DNA of 64,000 nt from Actinomadura rupiterrae. GTDB lineage: Bacteria; Actinomycetota; Actinomycetes; Streptosporangiales; Streptosporangiaceae. Positions within the stretch are counted from its first letter, which is position 1; the number at the start of each line of letters is the position of its first letter. Location of the stretch: assembly GCF_024172125.1 (NCBI RefSeq), contig NZ_JAMZEA010000018.1, positions 149,734-213,733 of the forward strand. Reading direction: 5' to 3'. Below are positions 58,988 to 64,000 of this stretch, piece by piece. The translations under genes were made by a program, and so were the position numbers. Below the pieces are notes generated by a model. That model made no database searches. It had not been told where the DNA came from and saw nothing but the letters and a program-made list of their open reading frames with translations.

Positions 58988-60046
58988 ATGACCCGCGCCG
59001 TCAGCACCACCCTCACCGCGACCGCCGTCGGCGCGGGATCCGTCGCGCTGCTCGGCGCCGGCGTCGCCGCGCAGCGCCGCGCCGTCCGCCGCCTCAAGAG
59101 CCGCACCGACCCGTACGCGTCCGAGCCGTTCGGCTCGCTGCGCGGCCGGCCCACGCCGGTCCGCGCGTCCGACGGCACCCGGCTCTACGCCGAGGTGGAC
59201 GGCGACGACCGCACCGACCTCGCGATCGTCTTCTCGCACGGCTGGACCCTCACCCAGGACTCCTGGCACTTCCAGCGCCGCGCCCTGCGCGGCCTCGGCC
59301 GGCTGGTCTTCTGGGACCACCGCGGGCACGGCCGCTCCGACGGCGGCGCCCGCGACGACTACGGCCTGCCCCGCCTCGCGCACGACCTCGCCGACGTGAT
59401 CGAGCAGACCGTCCCCGAGGGCACCCCGGTCGTCCTGGTCGGCCACTCCATGGGCGGCATGACCATCCAGCGCTTCGCCGACGAGTACCCCCACCTGCTC
59501 GGCGACCGCGTCGTCGCCGCGGCGGTCTGCAACACCTCGTCCGGCGGCCTGGGCCAGGTCACCCTCGGCCTCCCCGCCCTGGTCGCCCGCCTCACCCAGG
59601 TCACCCTCCCCCGCACCCTGCGGATGGTCGGCGCCAGCTCGTCCCTCATCGAGAAGGTCCGCCACCTGGGCCGCGACGGCGTCCTGCTCTTCGAGGACTA
59701 CGCCGCCTTCGGCCCAGGCGCCAGCCCGGCCGCCGTCGCCTTCGCCGAGCAGATGGCCACCGACACCCGCATGGACGCCCTCATCGACTTCTTCCACTCG
59801 ATGATCACCACCGACGTCATCTCCGAGTGCGCCCACCTCGCCAAGATCGACACCCTCGTCATCGGCGCCGAGAACGACATGCTCACCCCCGTCGGCCACT
59901 CCCTCACCCTCGCCGACCGCATCCCCGGCGCCCGCCTGGAGGTCATCCCCACCGTCGGCCACATGGCCATGCTCGAAAGCCCCAGCGCCGTCTCCGACCA
60001 CCTGGGCGACCACATAGCCCGAACCCGCAAGTCCCTCAACCTCTGA
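58988..60046 (+). CDS. Alpha/beta hydrolase with N-terminal membrane anchor
   Basis: 352 aa. A hydrophobic segment at about 8-28 (TATAVGAGSVALLGAGVAA) is probably an uncleaved anchor. The alpha/beta hydrolase core has FSHGWTLTQDSW near 85, the nucleophile elbow LVGHSMGGMTIQ near 150, an acid in IGAENDMLTP near 300, and the base in PTVGHMAMLESP near 325. The ATG at 58988 has AGGGAG 6 nt upstream. Substrate unknown; esterase or lipase type. Confidence 0.87.
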   Translation: MTRAVSTTLTATAVGAGSVALLGAGVAAQRRAVRRLKSRTDPYASEPFGSLRGRPTPVRASDGTRLYAEVDGDDRTDLAIVFSHGWTLTQDSWHFQRRALRGLGRLVFWDHRGHGRSDGGARDDYGLPRLAHDLADVIEQTVPEGTPVVLVGHSMGGMTIQRFADEYPHLLGDRVVAAAVCNTSSGGLGQVTLGLPALVARLTQVTLPRTLRMVGASSSLIEKVRHLGRDGVLLFEDYAAFGPGASPAAVAFAEQMATDTRMDALIDFFHSMITTDVISECAHLAKIDTLVIGAENDMLTPVGHSLTLADRIPGARLEVIPTVGHMAMLESPSAVSDHLGDHIARTRKSLNL

Positions 60047-60082
60047 GGCCCGCTTGCAAGGCCCGCGTCCGGGCTCGTCGGA

Positions 60083-60997
60083 TCAGGTGTTCTTGATCTT
60101 GCCGAGAGCTGAGAGGACGCGGGTGGCGGTGGCCTGCATGCCGGTTTGGTTGGGGTGGTACGGGGCTGCGGGGTGGGAGGGGAGGACGCCCTCTACCCAG
60201 CGGTTCGCGGGTGGGGCGCAGACGTCGTGGCCCTTGGAGCCGGCGTAGGTGTCGACGAAGGTGGCGCCGTTGGCCGCGGCCGTGGTGGCGAGCATGGTGT
60301 TCAGGTGGCGTTCGGTGGTGTTCAGGAACGGGACGTCGCCGGTGGCCACCGGGACGCTGGGCCAGCAGCCGACGGCGTCCGGGAGCAGGCGCAGGTAGCC
60401 GACCAGCAGGACGCGGGCGTGCGGAGCCTTCGCGTGGATGCGGCGCAGGACGGCCGCGACCTTCGGGGCCGTCGCCTGGATGCGCTTGTCGAGCGTCTTC
60501 TTGTAGAGGGCCGCGCAGGGGGCGCCGCTCGGCGCGGTGAGGCTCGCGGTCGCGCAGGTGAGCGCGATCTTGCCGAAGCCGACGTCGTTGCCGCCGATGC
60601 CCAAGGTCACAAGGTCGGTGGACGAGGTGACCGAGTCGAGCTGCGCGGGGTTCACGCCCAGCGTGGTGACCTGCGGGTGGGTCATGTGGGTGGTCTCGGC
60701 TCCGCTGCAGCTCACGTCGGTGAGGCGGGCCTTCAGGGACGCGGCGACCAGGGACGGGTAGTCGTGGTCCGAGCGCAGGCAGCCCGGCAGGCCGCGCTGC
60801 GCCGGGATCAGCGGCCCGGCCGTGAAGGAGTCGCCGAGCGCCACGTAACGAAGCTCCTGGGCGGCCTTGGCGGGGCGCGGTTCGGCGGCCTTGGCGACGG
60901 CGGTGGTCGGTGGGTTGGGGCGGGTCGTGGCGGCTGCGGCGGGCAGGGGTGTGGCGGCGGTGATCGTCAGTGCTAGGGCGGTCGCGAGTGTGCGCAT
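60083..60997 (-). CDS. Secreted SGNH/GDSL hydrolase (lipase-like)
   Basis: 304 aa. A Sec signal peptide (ATALALTITAATPLPAAAAT) is followed by an Ala/Pro linker. The catalytic serine is in YVALGDSFTAG near residue 53, block III is LVTLGIGGNDVGFG near 133 and the Asp/His pair is in SHPAAPYHPNQTGM near 280. Six cysteines likely pair in disulfides, as in the Streptomyces secreted lipase of this family. It is convergent with the membrane-anchored hydrolase. Confidence 0.9.
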   Translation of the reverse strand: MRTLATALALTITAATPLPAAAATTRPNPPTTAVAKAAEPRPAKAAQELRYVALGDSFTAGPLIPAQRGLPGCLRSDHDYPSLVAASLKARLTDVSCSGAETTHMTHPQVTTLGVNPAQLDSVTSSTDLVTLGIGGNDVGFGKIALTCATASLTAPSGAPCAALYKKTLDKRIQATAPKVAAVLRRIHAKAPHARVLLVGYLRLLPDAVGCWPSVPVATGDVPFLNTTERHLNTMLATTAAANGATFVDTYAGSKGHDVCAPPANRWVEGVLPSHPAAPYHPNQTGMQATATRVLSALGKIKNT

Positions 60998-61176
60998 GTC
61001 CCGGTCCTTTCGCGGTGGAGGCCTTGGTCGGCGCTCCCCCGGGCCGGGCCTCGCGTGGTCAACGTAGGGGGTCCGGGCGCGGGCGTCACCGCCCGGACAC
61101 GGGAAGTGACGAAAGTCTGGCCAGGTCGTGGCGGGTGGCAGGGCGACTGTCGGTGCCGGGCCGTACGCTTCGGCGC

Positions 61177-62697
61177 ATGGCGAAGGCGAAGACGGCGCGG
61201 GCGGCCTACCACTGCTCCGAGTGCGGGTGGCAGACGTCCAAGTGGGTGGGGCGCTGCGGCGAGTGCCAGGCGTGGGGCTCGATCGTCGAGGCCGCGTCCG
61301 CCACGCCGGCGCGGGTCGTCTCGGCCGGTCCGGTGTCGGCTCCGGCGCGTCCGATCGGGCAGGTGGACGTGCGGTCCGCGCGCACCCGGCCCACCGGGCT
61401 GGACGAGCTCGACCGGGTGCTCGGCGGCGGCATCGTGCCGGGGGCGGTGCTGCTGCTGGCGGGCGAGCCGGGCATCGGCAAGTCCACGCTGCTGCTGGAG
61501 GTCGCGGCGCTGGCGTCCGCTCCGGCGCTCGCGTCCGTCCCGCCGCAGGCGCGTACGGGCAAGGGCTCCGCGCAGGATCCGCTGGCCTCCAACCGCGCCG
61601 GGACGGGCCCGCTCGAGAACGGCGAGGTGCGCGAGCGGACGCCCGTCCTGTACGTGACCGGGGAGGAGTCGGCCGAGCAGGTGCGCCTGCGGGCCGACCG
61701 GGTCGGCGCGATCACCGACGACCTGTACCTGGCCGCCGAGACCGAGCTGTCGGCGATCCTCGGGCACATCGACGCGGTCGAGCCGGTGCTGCTGGTGGTC
61801 GACTCGATCCAGACGATCGGGACGTCCGAGGTGGACGGCGCGCCCGGCGGCGTGACCCAGATCCGGGAGGTCGCGGCCAACCTGATCCGGGTCGCCAAGG
61901 AGCGCGGCATCACGGTCGTGCTGGTCGGGCACGTCACCAAGGAGGGCGCGATCGCCGGGCCGCGGCTGCTGGAGCACCTCGTCGACGTCGTCCTCTACTT
62001 CGAGGGCGACCGGCACAGCCGGCTGCGCATGATCCGCGCGGTCAAGAACCGGTACGGCCCGACCGACGAGCTGGGCTGCTTCGACCTGTCCGAAGTCGGC
62101 CTCGTCGGGCTGCCCGACCCGTCCGGACTGTTCCTGACCCGGCGCGAGGAGCCGGTGCCCGGCACGTGCGTCACGGTGACGCTGGAGGGGCGGCGCCCGC
62201 TGGTCGCGGAGGTGCAGGCGCTGGTCGCCAAGTCGCACCTGCCGTCCCCGCGCCGCGCGCACTCCGGGCTGGACGCCTCGCGCGTCGCGATGGTGCTGGC
62301 CGTCCTCGCGCAGCGCTGCAAGATCTCCATGCACGAGCAGGACGTGTACGTCTCCACGGTCGGCGGCGTGCGGCTGACCGAGACGTCCGTCGACCTCGCG
62401 ATGGCCCTGGCCGTCGCCGGTTCCACCGTCGAGCAGTCGCTGTCGCAGACCCTTATCGCGCTCGGCGAGGTCGGGCTGGCGGGCGAGGTGCGCGTGGTGC
62501 CGGGCGTCCAGCGGCGGCTCGCCGAGGCGGCGCGGCTCGGGTTCCGGCACGCCGTGGTGCCGCGCGGGTCGCTGGAGCTCGGCGACGGGTCGCCGCTCAG
62601 GCGCGCCGACCCCCAGCTGAGCGATTTCGAGGGTATGAAGGTGATGGAGGTGGACAGCCTGACCCAGGCGCTCCAGGTGTCCTTCACCGCGCCCTGA
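61177..62697 (+). CDS. radA: DNA repair protein RadA (Sms)
   Basis: RecA-like helicase that helps branch migration in recombination. It is 506 aa. The C4 zinc finger is YHCSECGWQTSKWVGRCGEC near residue 11. Walker A is GEPGIGKST near 101, followed by VLYVTGEES. The RadA-specific VKNRYGPTDELG is near 290, and the Lon-like C-terminal domain runs from about 350. An insertion of about 40 residues (SAPALASVPPQARTGKGSAQ onward) lies between Walker A and VLYVTGEES, making the protein longer than the usual 450-470. disA follows 112 bp downstream. Confidence 0.95.
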   Translation: MAKAKTARAAYHCSECGWQTSKWVGRCGECQAWGSIVEAASATPARVVSAGPVSAPARPIGQVDVRSARTRPTGLDELDRVLGGGIVPGAVLLLAGEPGIGKSTLLLEVAALASAPALASVPPQARTGKGSAQDPLASNRAGTGPLENGEVRERTPVLYVTGEESAEQVRLRADRVGAITDDLYLAAETELSAILGHIDAVEPVLLVVDSIQTIGTSEVDGAPGGVTQIREVAANLIRVAKERGITVVLVGHVTKEGAIAGPRLLEHLVDVVLYFEGDRHSRLRMIRAVKNRYGPTDELGCFDLSEVGLVGLPDPSGLFLTRREEPVPGTCVTVTLEGRRPLVAEVQALVAKSHLPSPRRAHSGLDASRVAMVLAVLAQRCKISMHEQDVYVSTVGGVRLTETSVDLAMALAVAGSTVEQSLSQTLIALGEVGLAGEVRVVPGVQRRLAEAARLGFRHAVVPRGSLELGDGSPLRRADPQLSDFEGMKVMEVDSLTQALQVSFTAP

Positions 62698-62809
62698 CAG
62701 GCCCGCCTCACCGAAAAGTTCCGTCCGCGTCACGCTTGCGACCAGGGGAGGGGCCGTCCGCGCGGCCCGCTCGGTAAACTGACGCCGGTAAGCGACCTCC
62801 GGGGGCCAG

Positions 62810-63892
62810 GTGCCAGCAATCGACAAGGGTCATGACGAACGACGCCGAGCCACGCTCGCCGCGGTGGCCCCGGGCACCCAGATCCGGGACGGCCTGGAGC
62901 GCATCCTGCGCGGCCACACGGGTGGGCTGATCGTGCTCGGCTACGACACGCTGGTGCGGGAGATCTGCACCGGCGGCTTCGAGCTGGACGTGGAGTTCTC
63001 CGCGACCCGGCTGCGCGAGCTCGCCAAGATGGACGGCGCGATCGTGCTGGACGACACCCGCGACCGGATCGTCCGCGCCGCCGTCCACCTGGTGCCCGAC
63101 TCCACCATCCCCACCGAGGAGTCCGGCACCCGGCACCGCACGGCCGAGCGGGTCGCGCGGCAGACCGGCCACCCGGTGATCTCGGTGAGCCAGTCGATGA
63201 ACATCATCGCGCTCTACCTCGACGGGATCCGCTACGTCCTGGAGGACTCGGCGGCCATCCTGTCCAAGGCCAACCAGGCGCTCGCCACCCTGGAGCGGTA
63301 CAAGCTGCGGCTGGACGAGGTGTCCGGCACGCTCTCCGCCCTGGAGATCGAGGACCTGGTCACCGTCCGGGACGTGTCGGCCGTGGTGCAGCGGCTGGAG
63401 ATGGTCCGCCGGATCGCCGACGAGATCGAGGGCTACGTCGTCGAGCTCGGCACCGACGGCCGGCTGCTCTCGCTCCAGCTGGACGAGCTGGTCTCCGGCG
63501 TCGACGTGGACCGCGAGCTGATCGTCCGCGACTACCCGTCCGCCGAGGCCCGCGCGGTCGGCGTCGGCACGGTCCTGGCGAACCTGGACGTGCTGTCGGC
63601 GAACGAGCTGCTCGACCTGACCACGGTCGCCGAGGTGATGGGCTTCGCCGGGCCGGACTCGCTCGACCTGCCCGTCTCCCCCAAGGGCTACCGGCTGCTC
63701 GCCAAGGTCCCGCGGCTGCCGAGCCTGGTCGTCGAGCGGCTGGTCGAGCACTTCGGCGGCCTGCAGAAGCTGCTGGCCGCCTCCATCGACGACCTCCAGG
63801 CCGTCGGCGGCGTCGGCGAGTCCCGCGCCCGCAGCGTCCGCGAGGGCCTCTCCCGCCTCGCCGAGTCCTCCATCCTCGAACGCTACGTCTGA
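62810..63892 (+). CDS. disA: DNA integrity scanning protein DisA (diadenylate cyclase)
   Basis: Makes c-di-AMP and scans DNA. It is 360 aa. The DAC domain has KMDGAIVLDDTRDRI near residue 75 and GTRHRTAERVARQTG near 108. A central helical spine (about 150-290) and a C-terminal HhH DNA-binding domain (FGGLQKLLAASIDDLQAVGG, GESRARSVREGL) follow. The GTG start has GGGGG 4 nt upstream. A TAAACT -10-like element lies at 62775-62780. The radA-disA order is conserved in many Gram-positives. Confidence 0.96.
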   Translation: MPAIDKGHDERRRATLAAVAPGTQIRDGLERILRGHTGGLIVLGYDTLVREICTGGFELDVEFSATRLRELAKMDGAIVLDDTRDRIVRAAVHLVPDSTIPTEESGTRHRTAERVARQTGHPVISVSQSMNIIALYLDGIRYVLEDSAAILSKANQALATLERYKLRLDEVSGTLSALEIEDLVTVRDVSAVVQRLEMVRRIADEIEGYVVELGTDGRLLSLQLDELVSGVDVDRELIVRDYPSAEARAVGVGTVLANLDVLSANELLDLTTVAEVMGFAGPDSLDLPVSPKGYRLLAKVPRLPSLVVERLVEHFGGLQKLLAASIDDLQAVGGVGESRARSVREGLSRLAESSILERYV

Positions 63893-63895
63893 CCC

Positions 63896-63929
63896 GAAGC
63901 CCTGCCCGCCCCGGCGCGGGCAGGGCTTC
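63896..63929 (+). terminator. Terminator of disA
   Basis: A perfect 14-bp stem GAAGCCCTGCCCGC / GCGGGCAGGGCTTC with a 6-nt loop, 3 bp beyond the stop. No T-run follows. The remaining bases to the window edge are GC-rich repeats (GCGGGCTGC) without a gene. Confidence 0.88.
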
Positions 63930-64000
63930 CGGGCACGCGCGGGCTGCGGGGCGTGCCGGCTGCGGGCGTGCGGGCTGCCGTGCGTCGGGGGCTGGGCTGC

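Noticed and set aside
62698..62809. Possible c-di-AMP (ydaO-type) riboswitch before disA
   Set aside because: The 112-bp gap is too short and lacks the conserved pseudoknot motifs; only a -10-like TAAACT is visible.

Overview
The window is high-GC chromosomal DNA from a filamentous, sporulating actinomycete. Four things point that way: the menaquinone and complex I gene order, homologues of the developmental regulators BldC and BldN, the actinobacterial micro-protein bS22, and the frequent GTG/TTG starts with 4-bp stop/start overlaps. A Thermomonosporaceae/Streptosporangiales-type genome (Actinomadura-like) is my best guess, but no rRNA or other marker settles it. No tRNA, rRNA, CRISPR array, transposase or phage module was seen. 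All 64 kb looks chromosomal.

Layout. 1-6.9 kb (minus strand): start of a nuo operon (nuoA-B-C-D-E-F, running off the left edge), a geranylgeranyl reductase and menG, i.e. complex I plus menaquinone finishing. 6.9-7.7 kb: gene-free repetitive DNA with a stray kinase-gene fragment. 7.7-12 kb: small membrane proteins, a PLP dehydratase, bldC, and an orphan HEXXH metalloprotease. 12.2-17.1 kb: a System II cytochrome c maturation operon (phosphatase, resA/tlpA, ccdA, resB, ccsB). 17.3-25.3 kb: two secreted propeller-like paralogues, an RsbW-type ATPase, a Ser/Thr kinase, a LysR regulator, a DMT exporter and a DapA-family aldolase. 25.4-26.7 kb: hemL. 26.9-31.7 kb: a pseudokinase receptor, an S26 signal peptidase, two tiny cysteine-rich peptides and an ABC exporter. 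31.8-38.4 kb: a small prim-pol protein, hemB, hemD, hemC, hemA and rex. 38.7-42.2 kb: glutaredoxin, a membrane protein and bldN. 42-52 kb: duplicated LRR genes, lipid enzymes, bS22, a BldC-like HTH protein, acuC. 52-64 kb: proC, a proline dehydrogenase, an ABC-2 exporter, hydrolases, radA and disA.

How it works together. Much of the window is one respiratory theme: NADH dehydrogenase, menaquinone methylation and reduction, haem synthesis, cytochrome c maturation, and the NADH/NAD sensor Rex. Rex-type operators lie over the rex-hem promoter (38510-38527) and in front of the geranylgeranyl reductase (6050-6067). A degenerate version lies in front of nuoA (4692-4713).

The most novel locus is 26.9-31.7 kb. 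It holds two 46-47 residue peptides with a shared amphipathic leader, an AKA cleavage-like motif and a C-x8-CC-x7-C core. They sit next to an S26 peptidase, a catalytically dead kinase-like receptor and an ABC exporter with no C39 peptidase domain. It looks like an undescribed two-peptide RiPP or bacteriocin system.

A second recurring oddity is short tandem repeats (about 19-27 bp) that sit on stop codons of many genes, together with in-frame minisatellites in several proteins.
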